From: Hyphomicrobium sp.
GTDB taxonomy: Bacteria > Pseudomonadota > Alphaproteobacteria > Rhizobiales > Hyphomicrobiaceae
Assembly (NCBI GenBank): GCA_022843145.1
Contig: JALHOF010000013.1
Span: 1-64,000 of the forward strand
Length of the DNA: 64,000 nt
Reading direction: 5' to 3'
The notes beneath the pieces were generated by a model. It was not told where the DNA came from. It did no database searches and saw only the letters and a list, made by a program, of their open reading frames with translations. This document shows, piece after piece, positions 43,318 to 51,691 of this stretch. Numbering within the stretch: the stretch's first letter is position 1; every line of letters starts with the position of its first letter. A program made the position numbers and the translations under genes.

Positions 43318-44607
43318 GTGGCAGGAACTCTCGATCGCAGGTCGTTCACGAAGGCGCTTGGCGCAGCGGGCGCCGTAGCAGGCTTCGGTTTCGGCCACGC
43401 TCCGTTTGCGCTCGCCCAGGCGCGGGCGAAGGTCGTGATCATCGGTGGCGGCATCGGCGGCGCAACCGTCGCCAACTATCTGCGCAAGGCGACGCCGAAG
43501 GTCGAAATCACGATCATCGAGCCGCTCGCCCGGATCACGACGTGCGCCGGCTCGAACTTGTTCATGGGCGGCGTCCGGACCATCGAGGACCTCACGCACG
43601 ATTTCACGGCGCTCCGCAATCGCGGCATCCAGGTGCTGCGGGATACGGCCCAGGCGATCGACACCGCCAAGAAGACGGTAAAACTCGAGTCGGGCGTGTC
43701 CATTTCCTACGACAAGCTGGTGGTCTCGCCCGGCATCGATTTCAAATCCATCGAGGGCTATGACGACGCGGCGTCCGAGCAGATGCCGCACGCTTGGCGC
43801 GGCGGCAAGCAGATGCTGCTCTTGAAGCGGCAGATCGAGGACATGGAGGACGGCGGCGCGATCGTGCTCGGCGTTCCCTCCGGGCATTACCGCTGCCCGC
43901 CGGCGCCCTACGAGCGCGCGTGCATGATTGCTCTCCACTTGAAACGCCTCAAGCCGAAATCGAAGGTCATCCTGCTCGACGCCAAGACGCAATTCGCCAA
44001 GGAGGCGTTGTTCAAGCAAGCCTTCGCCACCTACTACCCGAATCTGATCGAGCTCAATCAATCGGCCAAAACCGACGATCTCGCCATCGTCCGCGCCGAT
44101 GCCAAGTCGCGCACGGTGACGACCAAGAGCGGCCAGACCTTCAAGGGCGCCGTCGTCAGCATCATCCCACCGCAAAAGGCGGGCGCGATCGCGGTGACGT
44201 CTGGCCTCGCCGACGGCGACTGGTGCCCGGTCGACGCGAACACGTTCGAAGCGAAAAAGGCGAAGGACGTCTTCATACTCGGCGATTCCGCGATGGCCGA
44301 TCCGATGCCCAAGTCGGGCTTCGCCGCCAACAGCCAGGCCAAGCTCGTCGCTGAATCGATTGCTGTCGATCTGGTGAAGGCAACGAGGTATCCGCCGCGT
44401 CTACGCAACACGTGCTGGTCGCTGCTCGCCCGGGCCGACACGGTCAAGATGGGCGCGGCATACGGCGTGAAGGATGGCAAGATCGTCCAGATCAACAGCT
44501 TCGCGTCAGAAGCCAAGGAGCCGGTCATGACGCGCGCGAAAAACACGTCGGAATACCTGACGTGGTACGCCAACATGATGCGCGACAGCTTCGGCAAGAC
44601 GGCCTGA
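43318..44607 (+). CDS. fccB: Sulfide dehydrogenase (flavocytochrome c) flavoprotein subunit
   Basis: The ~429-aa periplasmic flavoprotein oxidises sulfide and passes electrons to a c-type cytochrome. A twin-arginine signal DRRSFTKALG leads a hydrophobic stretch ending APFALAQA. The FAD-binding GGGIGGATVANYL strand and the TTCAGSNLF Cys follow, the latter being the expected site of covalent flavin attachment. The C-terminal domain is the FCSD flavin-binding type (AEAKEPVMTRAK region). The GTG at 43318 is favoured because GGAGG lies 6 bases upstream; ATG 43306 and TTG 43261 are alternatives. No fccA cytochrome gene is adjacent. Confidence 0.85.
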   Translation: MAGTLDRRSFTKALGAAGAVAGFGFGHAPFALAQARAKVVIIGGGIGGATVANYLRKATPKVEITIIEPLARITTCAGSNLFMGGVRTIEDLTHDFTALRNRGIQVLRDTAQAIDTAKKTVKLESGVSISYDKLVVSPGIDFKSIEGYDDAASEQMPHAWRGGKQMLLLKRQIEDMEDGGAIVLGVPSGHYRCPPAPYERACMIALHLKRLKPKSKVILLDAKTQFAKEALFKQAFATYYPNLIELNQSAKTDDLAIVRADAKSRTVTTKSGQTFKGAVVSIIPPQKAGAIAVTSGLADGDWCPVDANTFEAKKAKDVFILGDSAMADPMPKSGFAANSQAKLVAESIAVDLVKATRYPPRLRNTCWSLLARADTVKMGAAYGVKDGKIVQINSFASEAKEPVMTRAKNTSEYLTWYANMMRDSFGKTA

Positions 44608-44633
44608 GCGCACGGCGCACTCGATATCGGAAC

Positions 44634-44668
44634 GGCAAAGGGCCGCGTCATCGACGCGGCCCTTTGCC
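44634..44668. terminator. Bidirectional terminator between fccB and icd
   Basis: A perfect 16-bp stem (GGCAAAGGGCCGCGTC and its complement) with loop ATC. It lies between convergent genes, with AAA/TTT at the stem ends serving both directions. Confidence 0.85.
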
Positions 44669-44692
44669 TTATCCGTCACGCGACCAGGTCGC

Positions 44693-45907
44693 TCAAGCAG
44701 CCATCGCCTGCTTCAGGTTCTCGTCGATCTTGTCGAGGAAGCCCTGGGTCGAGAGCCACTTCTGATCTGGGCCGACGAGAAGCGCCAGATCCTTGGTCAT
44801 GTATCCAGCTTCGACGGTGTCGACGCACACCTTTTCGAGCGTGTCGGCGAAGCGCTTGAGCTCGGCGTTGTCATCGAGCTTGGCCCGATGCGCGAGGCCG
44901 CGCGTCCAGGCGAAGATCGAGGCGATGGAGTTCGTCGACGTCTCCTTGCCCTTCTGGTGCTCGCGGTAATGGCGCGTGACCGTTCCGTGTGCCGCCTCGG
45001 CCTCGACCGTCTTGCCGTCAGGCGTCATCAGCACCGATGTCATGAGGCCGAGCGAGCCGAAGCCCTGCGCCACCGTGTCGGACTGCACGTCGCCGTCGTA
45101 GTTCTTGCACGCCCACACATAGCCGCCCGACCACTTGAGCGCCGACGCCACCATGTCGTCGATCAACCGGTGCTCGTAGACGAGCTTGCGCTTGTCGAAC
45201 TCGGCCTTGAATTCGCTGTCGAACACGTCTTGGAAGATGTCCTTGAAGCGGCCGTCGTAGGCCTTGAGGATCGTGTTCTTGGTGGAGAGGTAGACGGGAT
45301 AATTCTTGAGAAGGCCGTAGTTCAGCGAGGCACGCGCGAACTCGCGAATAGAGTCGTCGAGATTGTACATCGCCATCGCGACGCCGGAGCCGGGCGCCTT
45401 GTAGACCTCCTTCTCGATCACCTGGCCGTCGTCGCCGACGAACTTGATCGTCAGTTTGCCGGAGGTCGGGAACTTGAAGTCGGTCGCCCGGTACTGGTCA
45501 CCGAAGGCATGGCGGCCGATGACGATCGGCTGCGTCCAGCCGGGCACGAGGCGCGGTACGTTCTTGCAGATGATCGGCTCGCGGAAGATGACGCCGCCCA
45601 GGATATTGCGGATCGTGCCGTTGGGGCTCTTCCACATCTCCTTGAGTTTGAATTCCTCGACGCGCGCCTCGTCGGGGGTGATCGTCGCGCACTTGACCGC
45701 GACGCCGTGCTTCTTGGTTGCGTTGGCGCTGTCGATCGTCACCTTGTCGCCCGTCTTGTCGCGGTTTTCGACACCGAGATCGTAGTATTCGAGGTTGAGA
45801 TCGAGGTAGGGGTGGATCAGCTTGTCCTTGATGAGCTGCCAGATGATGCGCGTCATCTCGTCACCGTCCATCTCGACGACGGTGCCCGATACCTTGATCT
45901 TCTTCAT
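44693..45907 (-). CDS. icd: NADP-dependent isocitrate dehydrogenase
   Basis: The enzyme oxidises isocitrate to 2-oxoglutarate in the citric acid cycle. The 404-aa protein is of the eukaryote-like type II class found in alphaproteobacteria: [13 protein letters not shown] at the N-terminus, [19 protein letters not shown] for substrate binding, [18 protein letters not shown] with metal ligands, and [13 protein letters not shown] for NADP phosphate contact. Length and motifs are complete. It is a single gene, convergent with fccB across a shared terminator. Confidence 0.97.
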   Translation of the reverse strand: MKKIKVSGTVVEMDGDEMTRIIWQLIKDKLIHPYLDLNLEYYDLGVENRDKTGDKVTIDSANATKKHGVAVKCATITPDEARVEEFKLKEMWKSPNGTIRNILGGVIFREPIICKNVPRLVPGWTQPIVIGRHAFGDQYRATDFKFPTSGKLTIKFVGDDGQVIEKEVYKAPGSGVAMAMYNLDDSIREFARASLNYGLLKNYPVYLSTKNTILKAYDGRFKDIFQDVFDSEFKAEFDKRKLVYEHRLIDDMVASALKWSGGYVWACKNYDGDVQSDTVAQGFGSLGLMTSVLMTPDGKTVEAEAAHGTVTRHYREHQKGKETSTNSIASIFAWTRGLAHRAKLDDNAELKRFADTLEKVCVDTVEAGYMTKDLALLVGPDQKWLSTQGFLDKIDENLKQAMAA

Positions 45908-46075
45908 TGCGGTTGACCTCGGCCTTTGTCTCTGGAACGTGAGTCCGTGAATAGTGGCCGGACCTTACCGGTCACTGTGCGCCGCAACAAGTCGTCGGAA
46001 GGGAGGGGGTTCCGCCCGGCCGCGGCTTGCGTTCGACGTTGAACCTGCCCGCCATCGGGCTATCGGACCCTCTCC

Positions 46076-47329
46076 ATGTCACTCACGATAGAGATCGCCG
46101 ATCGCGGCGCGGCACGGACGCCCATCGTCGGAGGGGTGCCGTTGGCCGACATCGTCCGCGCCTGCCACGACAAGATGATCGACGAAGGACTGGCCGCGCT
46201 CGCCATCCCCGGCCTCGACCGGGCAACGCTGGAACCGGTCCTGACATACTGCGCGGAACTGAGCTGCGAGGCTCACGGCGCCACCTGCCCGGGCTGCAAG
46301 CGGGAGACCGAAGCGCGGGGTATCGCGACACTCGACGATTTCATCCGCAGCCACAAAGAGATCGTTGTCGGCGACGGCAGCGTGCGGCTGTTGGGGCAAG
46401 GCACCTCGATCCACGAAACGCCGGCGCTGGCTGCACTCGAAAAAACCTGGTCGGGGGAGAACTACTGGTTCTGGTCCCGGCGCGTCCTGCGCAAGTTGCG
46501 CCATGGCATCCGCCGGGCGCACATCCGCGGCGAGGCGATGGCCGGGGCCGGGGAGAGCCCGGCGGTGATCCTGATGGAGCCGCAGCTGCCCGACAACATC
46601 GGCATGGTGGCGCGCGCCTGCGCCAATTTCGGGCTCGACGGCCTGCGTCTCGTGGCCCCACGCGACGGCTGGCCCAACGAGAAGGCGCGCATTGCTGCGT
46701 CCGGCGCCAACTACATCATCGACGACGCCACCGCCCATCCTTCGCTCGAGGACGCCATGGGCGACCTCACCTACCTCGTCGCCACGACGGCGCGGCAACG
46801 GGATCTGCGCAAGCCCGTGCTGACCCCCGCCGAGGCCGTTTCCGAACTCAGACAGCGCATCGGGCGCGGCGAGCGTTGCGGCATCCTGTTCGGACGTGAA
46901 CGGAATGGGCTCGAAACCGGTGAGGTGGCGCTCGCGGATGCCGTCGTGATGATCCCGGTCAACTCGCGATTCGCGTCTCTCAATCTGGCGCAGTCGGTCC
47001 TGATTCTCGGCTACGAGTGGATGAAATCGCACGACCGCGCGTCGCTGGGGCGTGTGACGACCTACGAAAAGCCACTCACCTCCGGGCTTTATCTCAACGA
47101 CGACGTTCCGGCGACGCGGGAGGCCATGCTCGGGCTCTTCACCCACATCGAGGGCGAACTCGACCGGCTCGGTTTTTTCAATCCCATCGAGAAGCGCCAC
47201 ACAGTCGTCCACAATCTGCGCACGATGCTGTTGAGAATGGGCGCGACGGACCAGGAAGTGCGCACGCTTCGTGGCATTGTTGCCACGCTGGCGAAGGGCA
47301 AGGGTCACGCGAGAAAGTCGTCCACATAG
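46076..47329 (+). CDS. TrmJ-like tRNA 2'-O-methyltransferase with an N-terminal fused domain
   Basis: The 417-aa protein carries, from about residue 161 on, a SpoU/TrmJ methylase that 2'-O-methylates tRNA position 32. Its motifs are ILMEPQLPDNIGMVARACANFG, LFGRERNGL and NSRFASLNLAQSVLI. Residues 1-155 form an extra domain. The first 60 resemble DUF433 (PIVGGVPLADIV ... GLDRATLEPVLTYCAEL), followed by C59, C64, C71 and C74, which could bind zinc, and a helical GENYWFWSRRVLRKLRHG segment. There is no stop between the parts. An internal ATG at residue 155 could give the methylase alone. Confidence 0.8.
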   Translation: MSLTIEIADRGAARTPIVGGVPLADIVRACHDKMIDEGLAALAIPGLDRATLEPVLTYCAELSCEAHGATCPGCKRETEARGIATLDDFIRSHKEIVVGDGSVRLLGQGTSIHETPALAALEKTWSGENYWFWSRRVLRKLRHGIRRAHIRGEAMAGAGESPAVILMEPQLPDNIGMVARACANFGLDGLRLVAPRDGWPNEKARIAASGANYIIDDATAHPSLEDAMGDLTYLVATTARQRDLRKPVLTPAEAVSELRQRIGRGERCGILFGRERNGLETGEVALADAVVMIPVNSRFASLNLAQSVLILGYEWMKSHDRASLGRVTTYEKPLTSGLYLNDDVPATREAMLGLFTHIEGELDRLGFFNPIEKRHTVVHNLRTMLLRMGATDQEVRTLRGIVATLAKGKGHARKSST

Positions 47330-47525
47330 CCCGCCATGATCTGGCCAAGTTTTGAGCCGAGCGATGCCCGCGAGTGAGGCGCTGGCCTGACAACTCGATC
47401 AAATCACCCGGTCGGGCGGCTCGTGCGGACAACGGGCTCTGTAAGTGTTCGTTGGTGAGCGGGGCGCGTGCGTTCCGAGGCGTCGATGTCGTCGAACGCA
47501 TGTAATTTCAACGGAGAAGCGGAAC

Positions 47526-48167
47526 ATGGTGAAGGCGGGGACGAGGGTGGCTGTGGCGGCGGCGCTGGCGGTGGGGCTGTGCGCCGGACCGGTGGCTGCT
47601 CAAGAACTGAGCGATAAATCCGTGAAGACCTTCATGGAATACGCTTGGCAGATGGTTCCGGGTCAGTTCACCAAGCCGGACGGCAAGACCGTCCAGATCG
47701 ACAAGAAAAAGAAGGACGAGATCGTCGTGCCGATTGACCTCGGCCGTGAGGTCATTCGCGTCGGCCGCGTTTCGGCACATGCCCAAATCTGCGAGCTGAA
47801 GGAAGATCAGTTCCTCAACTACAACTCGTTGATGAAGCGTGAGATCGACAAGAAGAAGTGGACCGATCAGCAGCTCATCTACATCAATATGCTTCACCTG
47901 ACGACCGTGATGCTTCTGACCGGCAACATCAAGCTCGTGGAAAAGGACGGCGACAAGGAAGTCCTGATCGAGGACAACAAGAAGGCGCCGCCGACCTGCA
48001 CGGCCGAACAGAAGTCGAAGGTCAAGGAGCTGATCACGGCCTATGTCGCCGCCGGCCCCAAGCTGAACATCCAGGCCCCGCCGTCGACCGGCGCCACCGG
48101 CAGCACCACGCCCGCCGCCCCGCCGGCCGCGGCAGCCGCTCCCGCTCCTGCAGAAAAGAAGAAGTGA
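47526..48167 (+). CDS. Secreted hypothetical protein with Pro/Ala-rich tail
   Basis: The 213-aa protein has a signal peptide (VAVAAALAVGLCAGPVAAQ) and a Lys/Asp-rich soluble body with two Cys. Its last ~35 residues are low-complexity Pro/Ala ending in KKK. GGAG lies about 11 bases before the ATG. The body (MEYAWQMVPGQFTKPDGKTV, VIRVGRVSAHAQICEL) matches no family that I can name; similar periplasmic proteins are common in Hyphomicrobiales. A terminator follows. Confidence 0.75.
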   Translation: MVKAGTRVAVAAALAVGLCAGPVAAQELSDKSVKTFMEYAWQMVPGQFTKPDGKTVQIDKKKKDEIVVPIDLGREVIRVGRVSAHAQICELKEDQFLNYNSLMKREIDKKKWTDQQLIYINMLHLTTVMLLTGNIKLVEKDGDKEVLIEDNKKAPPTCTAEQKSKVKELITAYVAAGPKLNIQAPPSTGATGSTTPAAPPAAAAAPAPAEKKK

Positions 48168-48229
48168 CGCAGACGCTGGCCGCCATTCCGGTTGACCGTT
48201 CCAGACAATCGGTCTACTAGACCCCCACG

Positions 48230-48256
48230 ACGCGGGCCTTTACGGCCCGCGTTTCT
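48230..48256 (+). terminator. Rho-independent terminator
   Basis: A 9-bp stem (ACGCGGGCC / GGCCCGCGT) with a 5-base loop followed by TTCT, 60 bases after the secreted-protein gene. Confidence 0.75.
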
Positions 48257-48427
48257 ATTGCGCACCCGTGGTGCCGGCGCCCTTTGACGAGGGATTTGCC
48301 GTCGCCTGTCGGCCGCGTCCGGGCCCTCGAAAGGCTCCCGGCTCGAGGCAGAGGAGGGGGCGCTCCAAGCCGCCGCAGCTTCGTTGCGAGGCCGCGGCAG
48401 ACCCTACAACTTTGGAGTGCCGTACCC

Positions 48428-49045
48428 ATGACCAAGCGCATCCGCGCCAAGCACAAGATCGATCGCCGCCTCGGAGAAAATATCTGGGGCCGTCCGAAGA
48501 GCCCGCTCAACAAGCGCGAGAGCCGTCCCGGCCAGCACGGTGAGCGCCGCGTCGGCAAGACGTCAGACTTCGGCCAGCAGCTCAAGGCGAAGCAGAAGCT
48601 CAAAGGCTACTACGCTTCGATCTCCGAGCGCCAGTTCCACAAGATCTATGTCGAAGCCTCGCGCATGAAGGGCTCGACCTCGGAAGGCCTGATCGGTCTC
48701 CTCGAGCGCCGCCTGGACGCCATCGTCTACCGCGCCAAGTTCGTGCCGACCGTGTTCGCCGCCCGCCAGTTCGTCAGCCACGGTCACGTCTCGGTCAACG
48801 GCCGTCGCGTCACCATCCCGAGCTACCGCATCCGCGTCGGCGACGAGATCACGCTGAACGAGAAGGCGAAGGGGATGGCGCTCGTGCTCGAAGCCGTGAA
48901 GAGCTCCGAGCGTGACGTGCCCGACTACGTCGAGGCCGACCACAGCAAGATGACCGTCAAGCTGAACCGCGTCCCCGCACTGTCGGACGTGCCCTACCCG
49001 GTGCAGATGGAACCGAACCTGGTGGTCGAGTTCTACTCGCGCTAA
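48428..49045 (+). CDS. rpsD: 30S ribosomal protein S4
   Basis: The 205-aa primary 16S rRNA-binding protein nucleates small-subunit assembly. The N-terminus ([20 protein letters not shown]) and the S4 RNA-binding domain ([26 protein letters not shown]) are complete. The Zn-binding Cys set of some bacteria is absent, as in other alphaproteobacteria. The ATG at 48428 is chosen on homology; the open frame upstream is non-coding. It is a lone gene with its own terminator. Confidence 0.97.
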   Translation: MTKRIRAKHKIDRRLGENIWGRPKSPLNKRESRPGQHGERRVGKTSDFGQQLKAKQKLKGYYASISERQFHKIYVEASRMKGSTSEGLIGLLERRLDAIVYRAKFVPTVFAARQFVSHGHVSVNGRRVTIPSYRIRVGDEITLNEKAKGMALVLEAVKSSERDVPDYVEADHSKMTVKLNRVPALSDVPYPVQMEPNLVVEFYSR

Positions 49046-49094
49046 GAAGCCGGTTCTACTCGCGCGGATTGTCGACCTGCTCGACACCATTCAG

Positions 49095-49125
49095 AAAAAG
49101 GCCGTCCCCTCGGGGCGGCCTTTTT
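49095..49125 (+). terminator. Rho-independent terminator of rpsD
   Basis: AAAAAGGCCG ... CGGCCTTTTT with an inner CCCC/GGGG stem, 50 bases after the stop codon. The A-run on the left makes it usable from the opposite strand too. Confidence 0.88.
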
Positions 49126-49154
49126 CGCGTCCGGCCTCGCGCTCACACCCGCGC

Positions 49155-50291
49155 TCACGTTGGCCGGTGCCGCCGCGCCGGGTTCGTCGGCAGCGTCACC
49201 ACGGCCGCTTGCCCCGCGCCTTGGGCCACGTCGGCCCCGACGGAGGCCGGCGCACCACCCGCCGGCGCCTGCGGACCTCGAACGGGCTCAGGCGCACGCC
49301 GCGCCAACACGCGCGGATGCGTATTCGCCCAGCCATAGGCGAGCATGGTCATCAGGGCGCTCGCGGCGAAGAAATACACGCCCGGCATGACCGTCGCTTC
49401 CGTGTACCCTGACGAGTTCACGTAGAAAATCATCAGCGCCAGCACCATGACGTCCGTCATCGAGTAGCGGCCGAGCCATTCCATCGTCGAGATCGACTTC
49501 TTGCGGAATGACGGATCGAGGTCCGGCGAGGTCACCAGCGTCAACAGATAGAACAGCTTGAGGAAGGGAAAGAAGATCGAGAACGCGAACAGCACGACCG
49601 TCAGAAAATACTCCTGGTTCTGGTAGAGCGCGTAGATGATCGTCGCGATCGAGTGCTCGTTGGTCCAAACATAGACCGTTGTGAAGCGGATCACCGGCAG
49701 GATGACGCCGAGCGCGAAGAATACAGTCGCGAGGATGATCAGGAACGACAGCACGAAGTTGCGCAAGGTCGACTGCGGGCGAAGCTCGTCACCTGCTGCC
49801 TCGGCCCGCGGCGGCGATAGCGCGGCTTCCTCCGTCCGAAGCCAAGCGTAGGCGAGGATCATCAACACGACGGCGGCGGTGAAGAAGTAAACGCCGGTCA
49901 AGCTGGCAGCGTCGTAGACGCCCTGGCTCTTGATGAAGAAGATCGTCAGCGCCAGCACCAGAACGTCGTGCATCGACCATTTGCCGAGCCATTCGAGTGC
50001 CCTGAGCCGCCGCGCCTGGCGCGAAATCTCCGACGCCGGCAACGTCGAGACCAGCAGCAGGTAAAGCAGCTTCAAGACCGGGAAGCAGATCGAAAAAATC
50101 AGGACCGTGAAGCCGAGAAACGTCTGGCCGTCTCGGATCAGCACGCTCACCGTCGAGATCAGCGAATGCTCCGTCGTCCAGAACACCATCTTGGTGAGCC
50201 GGATGATGGGCAATGAAATTCCGAGCGCGAGGCACACCGCCGCGCCGATGATGGCCAAGCTCAGCAGAAAGCGGCGTCCGCCCAACCGCAT
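49155..50291 (-). CDS. PqiA-like membrane protein with two repeated four-helix halves
   Basis: The 378-aa inner-membrane protein consists of two similar halves. Each has a helix, a periplasmic loop with H-S-x-I/S (TEHSLIS, NEHSIAT), an FSI.FP.LKL helix pair, and an EWLG(K/R)(W/Y)SM.DV.VLAL helix. This is the paraquat-inducible protein A pattern, linked to lipid transport with PqiB/MCE proteins. The Cys-rich zinc ribbon of classical PqiA is missing, and no pqiB is nearby. A Pro/Ala-rich tail of ~50 residues is added. The ATG at 50291 starts just before the first helix. Confidence 0.75.
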   Translation of the reverse strand: MRLGGRRFLLSLAIIGAAVCLALGISLPIIRLTKMVFWTTEHSLISTVSVLIRDGQTFLGFTVLIFSICFPVLKLLYLLLVSTLPASEISRQARRLRALEWLGKWSMHDVLVLALTIFFIKSQGVYDAASLTGVYFFTAAVVLMILAYAWLRTEEAALSPPRAEAAGDELRPQSTLRNFVLSFLIILATVFFALGVILPVIRFTTVYVWTNEHSIATIIYALYQNQEYFLTVVLFAFSIFFPFLKLFYLLTLVTSPDLDPSFRKKSISTMEWLGRYSMTDVMVLALMIFYVNSSGYTEATVMPGVYFFAASALMTMLAYGWANTHPRVLARRAPEPVRGPQAPAGGAPASVGADVAQGAGQAAVVTLPTNPARRHRPT

Positions 50292-50450
50292 GTCGCTCCG
50301 CGTCCCCGAACCATGGCCCGCGCCTTGGCGGCACGAGCACGAAAAAGCCGCCCGGTGGACATGGAAGCCAACCCCGGACGGCGAAATTAGGACAGAGGCA
50401 ACGGCGGCCGGCAAGACTTTCTTGCCGTTCGCCGGACCACCCGTGACGCC

Positions 50451-50807
50451 TCAGGCGTGCGTGCCGTGATTGGTGTGCGGGACACCCTTCTCGTGGATGA
50501 GTTTGTGCAACTCGCCCGACTGGAACATCTCCATCACGATGTCGCAGCCGCCGATGAACTCGCCCTTGACGTAGAGCTGCGGGATCGTCGGCCAGTTCGT
50601 GTAGGCCTTGATGCCGTCGCGGATGGACGCGTCCTCGAGCACGTTGACGTCCTTGTAGTTGATGCCGAGGTGCTGCAGCACGGCGTCGATACGCTGCGAG
50701 AAGCCGCACTGGGCCATGTTCTTGCGGCCCTTCATGAACAGAACGACGTCGTTGCCGTCGATCGTGTTCTTGATCCAGGCGTTGATGTCTTGCTGAGTGG
50801 TAGCCAT
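50451..50807 (-). CDS. grxD: Monothiol glutaredoxin, Grx4 family
   Basis: The 118-aa protein has the CGFS active site (MAQCGFSQR, residues ~32-40), the glutathione-binding WPTIPQLYVKGEFIGGCDI segment and the usual length. Such proteins carry a [2Fe-2S] cluster and deliver it or sense iron together with BolA. The bolA gene lies 96 bases upstream on the same strand. The residue before the active Cys is Gln, after Ala instead of the common Pro, a minor variation. The start at 50807 is chosen by homology. Confidence 0.92.
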   Translation of the reverse strand: MATTQQDINAWIKNTIDGNDVVLFMKGRKNMAQCGFSQRIDAVLQHLGINYKDVNVLEDASIRDGIKAYTNWPTIPQLYVKGEFIGGCDIVMEMFQSGELHKLIHEKGVPHTNHGTHA

Positions 50808-50903
50808 CAGGTCGTTCTCCTCAGGCGGGTCAAGGCCGCCGTTCAACTTTCACGCACATATGGGGCCGTGTTCCACGCACAAATGGGTAGCGCGGCCACA
50901 CAA

Positions 50904-51140
50904 TCAATCGCTGGGCACGGCCGTCGTCAAGGCCAAGGCGTGCAGAACACCGCCCATGCGACCACCTAGCGCTTCATAAACCATCTGGTGCTGCGCCACG
51001 CGGCTCTTGCCCTTGAACGCTGCTGTGACGACGTGGGCCTGCCAATGGTCCTTGTCGCCCGCGGTATCGACCAATTGGATCGTTGCGTCGGGGAACTTGG
51101 CCTTGATCAGGCGTTCGATCTCGCTTCCTTCCATCGGCAT
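50904..51140 (-). CDS. BolA-family protein
   Basis: The 78-aa protein matches the BolA domain: a first helix (EIERLIKAKFPDATI), a central strand DHWQAHVVTAAFKGKSRVAQHQMVY with the conserved His, and the C-terminal GGVLHALALTT helix. It partners CGFS glutaredoxins in iron-sulfur handling. It lies in the purL-bolA-grxD order known from Hyphomicrobiales, here with an FKBP isomerase gene inserted after purL. A second ATG two codons in is possible. Confidence 0.92.
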   Translation of the reverse strand: MPMEGSEIERLIKAKFPDATIQLVDTAGDKDHWQAHVVTAAFKGKSRVAQHQMVYEALGGRMGGVLHALALTTAVPSD

Positions 51141-51198
51141 TGGCCGTCTCCTTCGTGGTCTCTAGGTCGGACTGGGACTGAGAGGCGCGGTCCGTCGA

Positions 51199-51669
51199 TC
51201 AGCCCTGTACGCCAAGCAATTCGACATCGAATATCAGCGTCGCGTTCGGCGGGATCACGCCGCCGGCTCCGCGTGCGCCATAGCCGAGCGCCGGCGGGAT
51301 GATCAGCGTCCGCTTGCCGCCGACCTTCATCGTGGCGACGCCCTCGTCCCAGCCTTTGATGACCTGGCCGACGCCGATGGTGAACTGGAACGACTGACCG
51401 CGATCGACGGACGAGTCGAATTTCTTGCCCTTGACGCCATTCTCGTAGAGCCAGCCGGTGTAGTGCATGTCGCAGATCTGCCCGGTCTTGGGTGACGTGC
51501 CGGTGCCTTCCTTGGTGTCCTCGATGCGAAGTCCGGAAGCGGTGACGGTCTCTGTCATGGATTTGCCTGTCGTTTGAGCTTGTGGGGAAGTCGCCGCCAT
51601 CGCGAGGGCGACCGCGAGCAGAATTGCAGCCGATCGTGCCGGGGTGGCGATGCGCTTTGTGCTGGTCAT
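51199..51669 (-). CDS. FKBP-type peptidyl-prolyl cis-trans isomerase, secreted
   Basis: The 156-aa product has a signal peptide (about residues 12-32, ending ATSPQAQ) and one FKBP domain: HYTGWLYENG, KFDSSVDRGQSFQF, VIKGWDEGVATMKVGGKR and PPALGYG. Catalytic-pocket residues (Tyr, Asp, Phe, Trp) are all present. It would speed proline isomerisation in the periplasm. It lies between purL and bolA on the same strand, which may be chance rather than function. Confidence 0.9.
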   Translation of the reverse strand: MTSTKRIATPARSAAILLAVALAMAATSPQAQTTGKSMTETVTASGLRIEDTKEGTGTSPKTGQICDMHYTGWLYENGVKGKKFDSSVDRGQSFQFTIGVGQVIKGWDEGVATMKVGGKRTLIIPPALGYGARGAGGVIPPNATLIFDVELLGVQG

Positions 51670-51691
51670 GTAGGGTCCTCTGCGGCCGATG

